Shown: positions 53,928 through 64,000, numbered from the stretch's first letter. The stretch is DNA of 64,000 nucleotides from Guillardia theta CCMP2712 (GCF_000315625.1 NW_005434658.1:826400-890399), one strand, 5' to 3'. Notes: a model not told the origin generated them from the letters alone. Translations and numbers: made by a program.

Positions 53928-54050
53928 GCAGGGAACCCTTCATCGCCCTTCATTGCAGTAGGTGGAGCAGGGAACCTCTCATCGCCCTTCACTGCAGTAG
54001 GTGGAGCAGGGAACCTTTCATCGCTCTTCACTGCAGTAGGTGGAGCAGGG
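53928..54050. repeat. 39-bp tandem repeat, three copies plus
   Basis: Units start at 53928, 53967, 54006 and (partial) 54045; the phase is exactly 39 bp, so 13 codons (NLSSPFTAVGGAG-like) in one plus frame. It sits between convergent genes and has no start or splice context, so coding is unproven. Confidence 0.9.
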
Positions 54051-54071
54051 ACTGCAACAAGTCATGACCCC

Positions 54072-54733
54072 TCAGCTGCCTTCCTCACTCGCTAACCTCG
54101 GAAACACGTTGCTAAGATCGAGAGGAGGAATGGACTTCTTCTTGGTTGCCGTAAGGTATTCCGGTCCGCGGGCTGGACAGGTCAATCTCCGCCTCTCCTC
54201 GAGGCGCACACGATAGTGTCCCTCCTGCAAATCGTCTGCACTGGAAGAGCTCGGAAGCTTGTCTAAAGAAATCTTCCTCCTTGAGCAAGCCCTCATGGAG
54301 TAGTGCAAGGCAGCATTGGCGATGAATGCATCCCGTACGTCATAGTAATCCTGCAAGAGCTTCAGGTTGAAAGCCTCTTGATGAATGAGGACTTACAAAC
54401 GAGGACTTGGCATGCCGAGAAAGCTCTTGGTTCTGATTTTGATTTGTCAACTATCAGCCAGTTACCCTTCTGCACAGACTTAGATACATCACAAACCAAT
54501 TTGATCCACTTGAGTGTTAAGGATGATTGCGCTATGGAGTCCTCAAACCTCCTGAGGTCGTCTTGTCTCCGCAGCGACGAGGATTCCGAAGAGCCAGGGT
54601 CAAACAAGTTGCCCCCTCGAAGCTCCATTGCACTTAATGGGCGACCAGGCACTTTGCTATGTTTGTAGAATATGGACCGATTCCCATGATGCGCTTGTTT
54701 ATTTTCCAATCGACTCTTGGAAAGACCGATCAT
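54072..54733 (-). CDS. Unknown protein, two minus-strand exons
   Basis: Upstream part from 54733 (IGLSKSRLENKQAHHGNRS; later GGNLFDPGSSESSSLRRQDD and LTLKWIKLVCDVSKSVQKG). The downstream part begins after a CTTGCAG acceptor near 54354 (DYYDVRDAFIANAALHYSM, then RRKISLDKLPSSSSADDLQ and PPLDLSNVFPRLASEEGS), stop 54072-54074. Amino-acid composition is balanced, supporting real coding, but I recognise no family. The donor pairing with that acceptor is not in phase by my reading, so the exon border is uncertain. Converges on the EEP nuclease gene. Confidence 0.45.
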
Positions 54734-54896
54734 GAAATATTCCTCTCGTCAAGACATTGTCCTTTCTTTGCTTGAACCTGATCATTGCTGAAGTGCTATT
54801 ACGATCATCAGTTCGACTTGATTAGCAGTACTTCATCTGTTTTTATCTTCTGGTCTGTCACTTGCTTCTTTCAGATAGTCACTGTGATCCTGAATC

Positions 54897-54998
54897 TCTC
54901 CTGTCCTGTCCTCTCCTGTCCTCTCCTGTCCTCTCCTGTCCTCTCCTCTCCTGTCCTCTCCTCTCCTCTCCTCTCCTCTCCTCTCCTCTCCTCTCCTC
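54897..54998. repeat. CTCCTGTCCT/CTCCT microsatellite
   Basis: Tandem CTCCTGTCCT units grading into (CTCCT)n. Related pentanucleotide array at 62398-62568. Confidence 0.9.
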
Positions 54999-55089
54999 GA
55001 CAAGCTATCTTCTCTTGACCATTTCCTTTTATCGGTTGCAGACGGTTACAATTTTGCGCAACACAGTTACAAGACGTTCCACTCCGTTA

Positions 55090-55440
55090 TGCGCCGCGTG
55101 CCAAGAGACCCCCTCTTATGACCCCTTCCACCCTTGTCAAAAAAATACCACCACCCCCTAAAATTACGCCATAGATGTACCCCACCTCCAAGGTACCCCC
55201 GAAAGGACAACAATGTCTTGAGGGGTGCTACGATAGAGCCACCCCTACCCTTTAATAACATTTCAAATAATTCTGTACCCGTTCATTCGATACCTTCAGC
55301 CCTACCCTACCAACCTTTTTCCTATCAATCACCCACCCTCCTGATCCTGAGATGAATCTCAGCTAACTCCTACCCCCTACCCCCCTCATTCCAAATTACC
55401 CCCACCACTCCTGTGTACCCCTACCCCCCTGCTTGACAAC
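55090..55440 (+). promoter_or_regulatory. TACCCC-rich stretch
   Basis: Dense ACCCCCTA, TACCCCACC, CACCCCTACCC and CCTACCCTACC words in an AT-leaning context, ending about 20 bp before the next candidate ATG (55463). Same class and orientation as 5605-5800 and 27680-27790. Confidence 0.35.
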
Positions 55441-55462
55441 CTTCTGCTCACATCAGCCGCTA

Positions 55463-55842
55463 TGGCTTCAGCTGCAGCGGCGTTGGTGCAAGAAAATAGT
55501 GCAGGAAGAGCAGAACGTGGCAGAAGAACGAGATGCGAGGAGGAGGAGAAACGACCATGTTAGGAAGGAGAGAAGCAAAGTGCATGGCATCAAGCAAAGG
55601 AGTCTAGTATGCTCGAGCACAGATATGCAAGCTTCCAGTGGGAGCAGACTACGAGGATCTCGGTGTTCAGGCTAAGGAAGGAGGCTTCGTGTGTTACAAC
55701 ATGAGGGGATGAGCTCGGGACAGAGCTGAGGGTTGAGATCCCACCAACATGTGATGAGGAGGAGGTTCTAGCGTCGAGACTCCATGAATATGTTATGATG
55801 ATTAGGCATTATGGGATATGTCACAGCGTGGCATTGTGAATT
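55463..55842 (+). pseudogene. Small unknown gene, apparently interrupted by a frameshift
   Basis: ATG near 55463 opens with ASAAAALVQENSAG. After a possible acceptor near 55607 the frame reads AQICKLPVGADYEDLGVQ, AKEGGFVCYNMRG and then a stop. One base away the frame DELGTELRVEIPPTCDEEEV, LASRLHEYVMMIRHYGIC and HSVAL continues to a TGA near 55840. The two frames meet in a GGGG run (55705-55708), so a one-base length change separates them. Either a sequencing error in a real small gene or a recent pseudogene. No family recognised. Confidence 0.4.
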
Positions 55843-56636
55843 TGTGTTGGGCATCCTCGTTTGATGGTGACAGCGGGGGGAGAGGCGTCTCTGTTCAGAA
55901 GTGAGAGTGCGAATTCGATTTCTCGAGCAGAGGAAAATTTTCTTGTATGATGCAGCTTGTGGGACGGGGATCACCCGTCCTTATAGTGTGATTCCTGGTA
56001 GATGCGACGAAAGGGTATCAGAAAGCCCTCTGTGTTATGTGATCTCATTTGAGTGTTCGGCACTCGTGTTTGCAGGCTCTGCATTGTGTGATGGTTTATC
56101 TTGCTCGTGATGATCCTGTGCAGCGTCTAACTCTTTCTTCTTCTAGTCATTACAGAGCTGCAAGATAAGGATCCGCCCTGGGAAATTCGTCTGATTTCGT
56201 CCCTCCCCCCCTCTCCTGACATGAGGAAAGAAGAGGTGCTCGTTGGTTAAGGAAGACTCTCCATGGGCTTTGATTCCTCTGTGACTGAAAGAAAGGCATT
56301 GATTCTTCTCGAATGGGCACCCTCCGCCTATGAATAGACGAGCTGCAAGAATGGCATAGTCAAATCTGCAGTTGCAATTTGAGATTTTCAGGATGGTGTC
56401 GGCATCATCCTCCGTGGAGATTTGAAACTCAGGAGATATGTGTTGAGCTATTGCTCAAGCTCAATCCTCCGGATTTGTTTTTTTGGGGGGTTTTGATCTT
56501 ATTACCTATCTCATTTTATTGTTTTGGATTGTAATTTAACAGCTGAGGTTGATGGTAAGCTAGGTCCTCTTTTTACTGTTGAATTATGATCGTCGTGTAA
56601 TTTTGATTCTACTGCATTGCGTTGCTTGATTGAACA
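55843..56636. other. Intergenic spacer
   Basis: No gene, repeat or composition anomaly that I can support; 56480-56600 is T-rich and may belong to the promoter of the MED4-like gene. Confidence 0.4.
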
Positions 56637-58110
56637 ATGAGCTCGGATGATCGACCTTCGGATGTTCCAACAGCAACGAGTCTTGCTGATGCAGAGCAGG
56701 AGCTTGGGGCACCGCAACGAATGGCCAAGGACGTCGGGAATTTGGAGCAGTTAACCATCAAGCTGATTGAGAGTGTGAAAAATAGCTTGACCCCGCAAGG
56801 CAAAAGGTCCAGCTCTGGATATGAAATTCATTCACTAGTGCGGGAAGTTATCAGTCAGCACAAGTCCATCACCGACAGAGTGAGTGATGTTGAAGAACAT
56901 CAAGCTAGACAGAAGTTTGTAAGGGAGAAGATCGAAGAAGTGCATGAAGTCGAAGATAGAATCGACTGGTTAATTCAGGACTTGCGAGCAATCGAAGGCG
57001 ATTTGTCTTTCTTGGTTCACAGAGCAAAAAAGTCCATCGAGCTATGCAAAGGTCTTGCTCCCTACCTTTTCAATGGTCTCTGATAGTAACTCTGCAGGTC
57101 GACCTCCTGTCGCAGTGGATGATTTAATTGCCTACTCGAATCACTGTAGTTTCACAACAAATGCGGGCATCAGAGATTTTGACAGATTCAACAAGCCGAT
57201 ACAACCGCCTGATGTCCGAGACCCGAGATTCATGCTGCCGTACCCTCCCGCACATGCCATGCGATTGCAGGCGAGTCGAACTGCTGAAAGTCAGTCAGTC
57301 GTCTTGTTGATCGTGTTGGTCCAGGGGGGGCTGTTCTCCTACGCGTCAACTCGCAAGCCGCAAGTAGAGGAGGACGGGCTCAAGTCGGATCAAGAGCACA
57401 AGGGCCCGTCTGAGATGCAAGTAGATTCAGCTACCAGCGTCGGGGAGGTGACTGTCATGATGTTGACATCGGTCTGTTCCCCTTGACGTTGTGAATCAGG
57501 ACAAAGACAATCTTAAGAACCAGCAGGCATCTGACAGTGACGGCTTTGAGGAGGACAACAACGCTGCGGTTGAGAATCCCGTCGCCACCTTTGAAGAGTC
57601 GGAACCTCCACTGAAGAAGGCAAGGCTGGATCCGCTGGCGGAAGGCAATGTGTTCGATGGCGCAGCAGAGAGAGATCTCAGTGTTGACGGCTCTCTTGAG
57701 AACGTTGCAACCAATCAGAACCTGTTTGAGAGGTGCACTTGTTGCTACGAATGATCGTCGAAGGCTGAGTAACAGTCTTCTTGGCAGCGGAAGCAGCGAA
57801 GACGAGAGCGGAGAAGAGATGGAGTTCGAGATGGACCTCAATCCCACTGGTCTTTTGACTAGTCTCTCCTGCTCAGCATATGCTAAAAACATTGCTCAGG
57901 CTTGCCAGGATCTACAACGAAGGACGAAGCTGCAGATGTGTCAGCAGGAAGAGCGAGTGGAGAAGGATCTTCTGCGCAGACCCCGCCATTGAAGCAAAGC
58001 GACGTGAAGACAGAGGAGGAGTCTAGCAGCGACGGTTCGTGCCTGGTTCTTGCGTATTTATCCTGATCTTGTCGTTTCTGGCAGATTTTGATGACCTGGA
58101 CAACTACTGA
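56637..58110 (+). CDS. MED4: Mediator complex subunit 4 (MED4)-like protein
   Basis: ATG 56637. Exon 1 is a long coiled coil typical of MED4 (VREVISQHKSITDRVSDVEE, VHEVEDRIDWLIQDLRAIEG, FLVHRAKKSIELCKG). The next exon, after an acceptor near 57098, holds the other MED4 signature: VAVDDLIAYSNHCSFTTNAG (the 'LI.YA..IS' block) and a Pro-rich stretch ending YPPAHAMRLQASR. Then an acidic disordered tail with an NLS-like PPLKKARLDP (about 57607), EDESGEEMEFEMDLNP and a final DFDDLDNY with TGA 58108-58110. MED4 is part of the Mediator middle module linking activators to RNA polymerase II. Assignment rests on pattern order rather than alignment; another coiled-coil nuclear protein is the alternative. 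Confidence 0.62.
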
Positions 58111-58319
58111 TGCTGCACTCTCTTGTTTTCAGTGCGCAAGGAAGAAGGGATGGGTGAAGAATGAACCTTGAGTCTAACACGAAGGATGATGACAAGGCGA
58201 ATCAGACTGCCAGTGCAGGAGAACAGGAAGTGGAAGAGGATGAGACGTAGAGGAGAGGAGGAATAGAGGCTCCAGAAACAAGGCTGATAGGAACGGAAAG
58301 ATATAGAAGTCACTGAGTC

Positions 58320-58560
58320 ATCCTACTGCGTCCCACTGGGACGGTCACTGAGAAGTTGCTGGGAACTCCGGGCGCCGCTCGCTGCCGCTGCCGCCGGGGC
58401 TACGGGCCCGGGTTCGGGCATGGCCCCGTGCGCCGCCGGTCCGCGATCGCGCCGTACCGTTGGGACCGTCTGGGAACCGTTGGTCGGGGCCCCCGGGAAC
58501 TCGAAGCTCGGCCCGGCCCGGCCCGGCCCTTGGGCCTTCTGGTGACTGTCGGAGTGTGCT
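58320..58560. other. GC-rich island D
   Basis: Starts CACTGAGTCATCC and runs through GGTCACTGAGAAG, GGGCGCCGCTCGCTGCCG, and (GGCCC)n-like words to GGGCCTTCTGG. Same vocabulary as islands A, C and E; no coding signal. Confidence 0.5.
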
Positions 58561-58599
58561 GTGCTGAGGCGGAGTGTTGCTGAAGTATACTTATGCCAC

Positions 58600-58870
58600 C
58601 GGTGGTTCAGTGAAAAATGATGGGGTGGGGTAATGCCTTTCCGTTGTAGCGAGGGTGGGTAGTAGAAGAAATGAACAATCAGTGGTGGGTGGGGGGGGGG
58701 GGGTTGGTGGGATGAAAGAAACGTACCCTTCAGACCGGTACATTCACTCATAAAAATATGGGGGTTCTCCCGATTGGTGCTCATTTATCTCAAGGGCAAG
58801 TGACGAAACAACATTTCGTGAGCCGGGGTGGGTGGTGTAGGTGTAGATTTTCAACAAGGGGGTGAGGGTG
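58600..58870. repeat. GGGGTG-rich element
   Basis: GATGGGGTGGGGTAATG, GGGTGGGTAGTAG, TGGTGGGTGGGGGG and GCCGGGGTGGGTGG words over about 270 bp, directly after island D. G-rich-strand version of the TACCCC class. Confidence 0.4.
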
Positions 58871-58889
58871 GTACTCGACGATGTCGAAT

Positions 58890-59106
58890 GGCACGCGAGG
58901 GAGGGAGGGAGAGGGAACGAGGAGGAGGAGGGGGGGAGGGGGCGAGAGGAGAAGGAAAGAAATTGGACAGGAGGAAGGACCAAGTAGGGAAGAGGTACAA
59001 GAGAAGTGCGTTGAGCCGTTCATGCGGCTGCTGACCGAGGCAATGGCCAAGAGGTCGGCAGCGTGGAGGGCAGGAGGACAAGGAAATAGAGGAGGTTCCC
59101 CGATGT
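58890..59106 (+). CDS. Possible small basic ORF, uncertain
   Basis: A 75-codon ORF whose first half is low-complexity Gly/Arg/Glu. Its second half is helical and balanced (REEVQEKCVEPFMRLLTEAM, AKRSAAWRAGGQ). It could be an exon of a small gene or chance. No domain. Confidence 0.2.
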
Positions 59107-59390
59107 GAGAGACTGAAGCTCTGTACCGCAAGTGTTCACATTCTTGACCAACAGCTCTCTGCTGTAATTTCCTGTGTCATAATGTTCCTCACTTCATCTG
59201 CAGATGGTTTAGAGGAAGCGGCGCTTGCCGTATTCATGACTAGGTTGACTGTGGGGGATATGACAGCAGGAGTTGTCCTGTGAGGCAGGTCATGCAGGAA
59301 AGCTGAAAGAGATCAACAAGACATTGCTTGCTTGCCAGGATGTCGAACTCGTTTTGATTGATTGGGGAGGGAAACAGTAAAACTTGTTCA

Positions 59391-62018
59391 ATGGCGGAAA
59401 ATGTTTCCGCTGTGAAGGATGAAGATGAGTTTTCTGAAGAGAACACCTTCGAAGTGTGCTCAGGTTGCTGTGCTTTGGGATGATATGGTGATGTGATGGG
59501 ATCCTTTAGAATTCAAACACGCCGACACTGAAGTTAATGAAGAGAACTCTACCTGCGCTCGCAGAAGGTAGGCGAAGTGTTCATCAAGGTTTGAGGAATG
59601 TGACTGAAATCACGCCAGATTGTTTTCGAGCATCTCGGAAGCTGTTCGCTGTGCTAAGAATGGAACTTGTATCACTATCAGGCCCGGAAGCTATACCGAA
59701 ACTTCATGTCTAGGTGACATGTTGCTCTGTTGCGCACTGCTGGTAACTAGAAGCAGTATTGGACAAAGACCATGTGAAACTCGTCGCGTCAGAAATCCCG
59801 AAAGATGGACAGGTGGTGAAGATCTCCTTCGGGTCTCAAGCTCGAGCCTCCATCGTTTGCCGTGGCAGGTGACTTTTGTCTTGTGTCTCCCTCGGGATAC
59901 AGTTGGACTGACAGGGTTTGCAGCGGCATTCTCCTTCAAGGCTTGGAAATCGTGCAACTGAAGGAGGACAGGTGGGGAAGGAGGAGGCGTGGAGTTGTGT
60001 CTGTTTCTCACACGGTTGATGACAGCCAACAATCTTCCATGTCGAAACGGCTTGATGAGTCGTCGTGCGTTCGAGTTGAGTTTGGCAGCACAGAGATCAA
60101 GGATTGCTCCTGCACCAGTGAGCTGGGATACGCGCTGATCGTGCTCAACGACGCGAAGCTGTCTGCTCGAACTTGCACTCTGCGACTTTCGTTCCATGGC
60201 GCCTTGATCTGCGGAGGCAGCTCACACGTCGAGTTCAGCAAGAATGTAGTCAGTCAGAACACTGGCTTCGGCATCGTCACGCTCGATGACGCCGCCGGCA
60301 CTTTCTCTGAGAACAGCATCCACGAGAATGGCAAGTGTGGCGTCGTCTGCTCGGGACAGTCTTCTGCTGTGTTCGAGAGCAATACGGTGGCGGATGGAGC
60401 ACAGGGAGGCTTCTGGAGCCAAGACAGGTCAACGTGTACAATCCGTAGGAATCGCGTCTACAACAACCTGAAGACAGCGCTGCAAGTGAGCAACATGAGT
60501 GAGCCGGACGTGTCGGACAACAAGATCTTCGATGGCAGGGGCGGCGGGATAATCGTGCACGACTCTGCGAAAGGGACTTATCGGCGCAACCTCCTGTCAA
60601 ACAACTTTCAAGCCGGGCTCGGGGTGATGGACAACGCTTGTCCGCTGCTCGTGGACAACACGGTGCTCTCCAACAAGTCGGGAGGAGTCGTGATGGCTGG
60701 GTCGGCACGTGCTGTCTTTGTGGGCAACACGATCTCTGGGAATTCATTCGCAGGAGTCGGGCTGAAGGAGAGTGCTCAACCGCTCTTCGACGGGACGATC
60801 ATACGGGACAATCATGGGTATGGCGTGCTCATGCAAGGAAGCTGCTTGGCGACGCTGCAGAATTGCGTGATCGAGGGGAACAAGAAGAGCGGCGTGTGCG
60901 GGACGGGGACGACAAGCGTCACAGTCGACAGCTGTACAATCGGGTGACTGGAGCCCTTGACTAACGAGCTTGCTGACGTAGCTAATGTGTCAGGTGCGGG
61001 AATGAGCAGAGGACAGGTTTTCTGCTGCATGACTCAGCGAGCATGCAGCTCTTCAACTCCCATCTCTTCGGGCATCATGGAGGGAATGTGGTGATGAGGG
61101 ACAAGACCAGGGGGACGCTGGAGAGGAACACGATCGCTGAGTCGGAGGGAGCAGGCCTCGTGCTCCAGGGCAACTCCGACGTGAAGCTCTTCGGCAACGT
61201 GATCCGAGACGGGAAGGTTTCCAACGTGGTGGCGCTTGACGGAGCTCGAGTGCTGGCGGTGAGAAACTCTCTGATGGACTCCCATGGCGTCGGTATGCTG
61301 GCGATGGACTCTTGCTCGGTGAAGCTCGCCTACAACCTCGTCATTGGCAACGGAGGGACGGGGATCCACTGCACTGGCAACTCATCTGCCAACCTTTGCG
61401 CCAACAGGATCAGCCAGAACGAAAGCGGGGGTGAGTCCCCTGCCGCTTGCTCGTTGCCTTGTCGCTAACATCTCCCCTCCAGGCGTCATGCTCGAGCAGT
61501 CGCAGGGGCCTGTCCTCTGCTGGAATGTGATCTACGACAATGGGGGGCCTGCGATCCAACTGCAGGAGGTGAACAGGGGAAGCCTCGTCGGCAACATTGT
61601 GCTGGGGGGCAGCCGGGAGAGTGCGGTTCCTGTGATGATGGACAACCAGTCGAGTGGGCGATGCGAGCACAACTACGTGCAAGCAAACAAGGAGATGGAG
61701 GAGGTGGCGAGAGGATCTTCAGTTGACTTGAGCTCGAACCACTTGCTAGCTGAGGAACATTGGGAAGAGGTGGTGCACTGGGGGCTTGACGAGATCCTGA
61801 AGAACAGCGGGATCTCGGGGGAGTGTGTCGTGATCGAGATGCCGGGGGAGAGCGAGGAGGAGGAAGCAGGCGGCATGCTATGCGTTGGACTGCCCTCAGA
61901 CAGGATGTGCAAGAGCGGACTCGAGGCAGTCTTTGAGAACCTCTCGTTGGGAAGCAGGGGAGCAGAGGACGAGGTGGGGAGAGAGGAAGGAAACGGGTCG
62001 AGCGGTGAAGCGACATAG
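59391..62018 (+). CDS. Right-handed parallel beta-helix protein (CASH/FBXO11-like repeats)
   Basis: ATG 59391 (AENVSAVKDEDEFSEENTF). Exons join in phase through 59516 and 59619 to give LFSSISEAVRCAKNGTCITI and RPGSYTE, the standard opening of pectin-lyase-like beta-helices. Then come long runs of about 23-residue coils with N-x-I/V and G(F/Y/V)G patterns: FSKNVVSQNTGFGIVTLDDA, FSENSIHENGKCGVVC, FESNTVADGAQGGFW, FVGNTISGNSFAGVGLKES. An intron near 60945-60993 precedes further coils (RNSLMDSHGVGMLAM). A 51-nt intron at about 61432-61482 precedes VMLEQSQGPVLCWNV. The acidic tail ends at TAG 62016-62018. Similar repeats occur in FBXO11 and SHCBP1; no F-box is seen, so the role (scaffold or sugar binding) is open. 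Confidence 0.78.
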
Positions 62019-62089
62019 AAATTGTTCAGTGAAATCGCTCAAGCGAACTGTCCCTCAGACCTCCTACACATGACTCATCCCACGGTCGA

Positions 62090-62360
62090 TGCCGGACGAG
62101 GGGCTCCTGATGACCAGTCCGACCGCAGCCTCTCAGTACGCATCAGCTCAGAGTCAGTGTGGTCGCAGCTTTCGTAGTGCCAGGCTTCCGAAGTTCCGCC
62201 GGAAGTTCGTCACGTAGTACGGTACCGGGGCCCGTCACGAGCCTCTCCCCGAGTTCCGAAGTTCACTAGAGTCCGGTTGTCCCTCGTCCCCGCTCTTACT
62301 AGCTCCTTGTTGTCCCAGTTCTGGTCCCAGTTCTTGTCCCCTGTTGTCCCGCGCTCATCA
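62090..62360. other. GC-rich island E
   Basis: Contains CAGCTCAGAGTCAGTG, GCTTCCGAAGTTCCGCC, GAGTTCCGAAGTTCACT and repeated TTGTCCC words. Shares TTCCGAA(C/G)TT words with island A. No coding signal. Confidence 0.45.
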
Positions 62361-62397
62361 CTGCGCTTATCAGGCCTTGCTGCAGAACCTCCGTCCT

Positions 62398-62570
62398 CCT
62401 CTCCTCTCCTCTCCTCTCCTCTCGTCTCGTCTCGTCTCCTCTCCTCTCCTCTCCTCTCCTCTCCTCTCCTCTCCTCTCCTCTCCTCTCCTCTCCTCTCCT
62501 CTCCTCTCCTCTGGTCTCGTCTCGTCTCCTCTCCTCTCCTCTCCTCTCCTCTCCTCTCCTCTCCTCTCCT
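62398..62570. repeat. (CTCCT)n pentanucleotide array
   Basis: About 33 CTCCT units interrupted by two (CTCGT)3-like patches near 62420 and 62515. The symmetric placement of the variant patches suggests duplication of a block of about 95 bp. Lies about 150 bp upstream of the next start codon. Confidence 0.95.
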
Positions 62571-62719
62571 TCTACATACACCCCTCTCCAATCCGCTCAT
62601 CTCACCTTTGTCATCTCTCCTCTCATTTCTCCTACTTTCATTTTCTGTCCTCACCCCCTCCCTCGCTCATTCTTCTTTGACCTTTTTCTTTTCTTCCTCC
62701 CTCACACCTTCATTGCCGC

Positions 62720-63244
62720 ATGTCTTCCGACGATCAGAATGACCATGTCCAGGAGGCCTTGAGGATCTCAAAGCTGCATGAAGACGAGGATAACGCCATT
62801 GCGGAACTGCGCAGGGAGCTCGCAGAGCAGGAGTTGCTCCTGGAGGAGCACGAGAACATGCTGGCGGGAGACGAGTCGAAGCTGGAGACCATGATCAAAG
62901 ATCTCAGGAGGGAGCTGCGAGGGTGCCAGGACGAGAGCTGGAGGATGGACCAGCTGAGCGAGCTGGAGGACATGCAGGAGCAGCTCCTCTTCAGCATGCT
63001 TCCTCCAGGAGCCATGGCACAGGCGGCCGTCAGCGACCCCCTAGCAGAGCTGTCCTCGTTGAACGCGGAGATGGATGAAGAGCTAGACAATCTCAGGAGC
63101 AAGCTCGGCAGCGTCAAGCTCGAGTTTGATGCACTGCATGCGCAGCGGCAGAAGCTTCAGGAGGATCTGCAGAGGTTTGAGGAGGAGGAGGAGGAGGAGG
63201 AGGAGGAGGAAGGGAGGCTGGTGATGGAGAGGGAAGGCAAATGA
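62720..63244 (+). CDS. Single-exon coiled-coil protein, unknown
   Basis: ATG 62720 to TGA 63242-63244, 174 codons without introns. Almost entirely heptad-like and acidic: ISKLHEDEDNAIAELRREL, LLLEEHENMLAGDESKLETM, MDQLSELEDMQEQLLFSML. A short Pro/Ala hinge (PPGAMAQAAVSDP) is followed by a second coiled coil ending in poly-Glu (63178-63210). Good start context (CGCATGTC). Probably a structural or adaptor protein; no family recognised. Its stop lies 46 bp from the stop of the convergent minus-strand gene. Confidence 0.65.
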   Translation: MSSDDQNDHVQEALRISKLHEDEDNAIAELRRELAEQELLLEEHENMLAGDESKLETMIKDLRRELRGCQDESWRMDQLSELEDMQEQLLFSMLPPGAMAQAAVSDPLAELSSLNAEMDEELDNLRSKLGSVKLEFDALHAQRQKLQEDLQRFEEEEEEEEEEEGRLVMEREGK

Positions 63245-63257
63245 TTTCACGTGTGGC

Positions 63258-63263
63258 TTTATT
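63258..63263 (-). terminator. AATAAA poly-A signal of the minus-strand gene
   Basis: On the minus strand AATAAA lies 28 nt past the stop at 63291, within the narrow gap between the convergent genes, so the 3' UTR is short and may overlap the neighbouring transcript. Confidence 0.5.
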
Positions 63264-63290
63264 CAATCATTCTTATTCATCGTCCTCCTC

Positions 63291-64000
63291 TCATGGCCCC
63301 TTCTTCAGCTTGAAACCCGATAAAAGATCTGCAAACGCATCCGTTGCCTGCTCTCCGCTAAGTAAACTCTCCCTCCTCCCCCATACCTCGTCCTCTTCTT
63401 GCCCACCCCCCAGCCCCCCACCCTTCGCCTAACCCTCCCTCTTCGCTCCCCCCTCTTTGTTCGCTCCCTCCCTGACCTTGGTCTTGGCTTCGGTTCCTCC
63501 TCGTACCGCAGCACTTCGTGAGGCAGCTCCCACCTACCGCATGATCACTACAATGTTTCCCTCCCCGCCCCCCCCAGCTTTCCTCCACCTCCTCTTGCTC
63601 TTCTTGCTCCACCTCCTCGTCGTCTATGGTCCCTTCCCCTCCCATCCTCACCTTAGATGCAGATGATAAAACTGTCTTAGCTGACATGCTAAGCGCTGAC
63701 ATCGCCTGCAGTAGAGCTTGAGGAGGGAGGAAGGAGGGGGGAGAGAGAAGGAGAAGGAGAGAAGGAGAAGGAGGGGAATGGGGGTTGGGGTCACAAAGAG
63801 ATGAAGAAGGAAAGACAACCTTTGATCGAGCAGCAGCGAGACCGGAAACATCGGAGGGTGAGGCTGGAAAAAGAAAGTCAGTCGCGCACAGGAGCTGGGA
63901 GGATGCGAAAGGAGGACGGAGAGGTGGTGGGGAGAGTCTCAGGTACAAACCTGCTGGGGAGGCAGCTCCTGTGTCGGGCAGTGCGGCTGGCGCAGAGGAA
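63291..64000 (-). CDS. 3' end of a minus-strand gene continuing beyond the window
   Basis: Four small exons with good splice sites: the edge to about 63952 (SSAPAALPDTGAASPA), about 63867-63821 (ASPSDVSGLAAARSK), about 63707-63656 (AMSALSMSAKTVLSSASK), and a last exon of about 63345-63291 (ATDAFADLLSGFKLKKGP, TGA at 63291-63293). The Ser/Ala-rich disordered character and the DAFADLL end are reminiscent of trafficking adaptors (epsin-like tails), but that is speculative. Large pyrimidine-rich introns separate the exons. Confidence 0.45.

Overview
This window looks like nuclear DNA of a photosynthetic protist with a red-lineage secondary plastid, most probably a cryptophyte such as Guillardia theta. 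The genes are split by many short GT-AG introns, often 45-65 nt (for example 12808-12856 and 28329-28392). Genes lie on both strands, with no operons. Several proteins start with a signal peptide followed by a Ser/Arg-rich transit peptide that begins at or near a Phe, the bipartite plastid-targeting signal of red secondary plastids. Domain content is eukaryotic (Mediator, RWP-RK, CHCH, P5-ATPase, C2 plus cyclic-nucleotide domains). One 100-N scaffold gap lies at 13930-14029. The species name is inference; no search was possible. Exon joins were read by eye, so gene ends are firmer than internal splice sites.

Layout. 0-5.5 kb: two metallopeptidases tail to tail, an M16 C05D11.1-like enzyme (+, 5' end missing) and a plastid-targeted M48 peptidase (-). 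5.8-9.6 kb: a giant intronless pentapeptide-repeat protein with a KCTD9-like head. 10.3-13.3 kb: a Glu/Gln-rich C-terminally anchored protein. 13.3-14.0 kb: inverted repeat and gap. 14.3-16.0 kb: membrane-anchored alpha-carbonic-anhydrase-like protein lacking two zinc ligands. 17.4-21.5 kb: PDZ/coiled-coil protein (+) and a CNB-C2-CNB protein (-). 22-23 kb: a 1-kb GC-rich island. 23.1-25.6 kb: KEN-box protein. 25.8-27.3 kb: plastid RsmI 16S rRNA methyltransferase (-). 27.8-29.7 kb: fucosyltransferase-like secretory glycosyltransferase. 29.7-31.6 kb: alpha/beta-hydrolase-fold protein with apparent thylakoid-lumen targeting and no nucleophile Ser (-). 31.8-34.7 kb: TPR protein. 35.5-35.9 kb: small CHCH protein.

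35.7-43.5 kb is a young patchwork of duplications: a direct repeat of about 0.8 kb, two near-identical RWP-RK genes as head-to-head arms of an inverted repeat, truncated copies of RWP-RK and ABHD genes, and a chromodomain fragment of a Ty3/Gypsy-type element. Then an intact ABHD3/EMB8-like hydrolase (-), a P5-type ATPase (45.0-50.8 kb), a CCR4/Angel-type EEP nuclease (51.8-53.8 kb), an unknown minus-strand gene, a broken small gene, a Mediator MED4-like gene (56.6-58.1 kb), a right-handed beta-helix protein (59.4-62.0 kb), a coiled-coil protein (62.7-63.2 kb) and the 3' end of a minus-strand gene running off the right edge.

Between genes two recurrent non-coding sequence types stand out: GC-rich islands (9.8, 16.4, 22, 58.4 and 62.2 kb) sharing CACTGAGTC, GGCCCGG and TTCCGAA words, and TACCCC/GGGGTA-rich stretches (5.7, 27.7, 44.2, 51.3, 55.3 and 58.7 kb), often just upstream of genes. 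The genes do not form one pathway. Three are plastid-directed (M48 peptidase, RsmI, lumenal hydrolase-fold protein).
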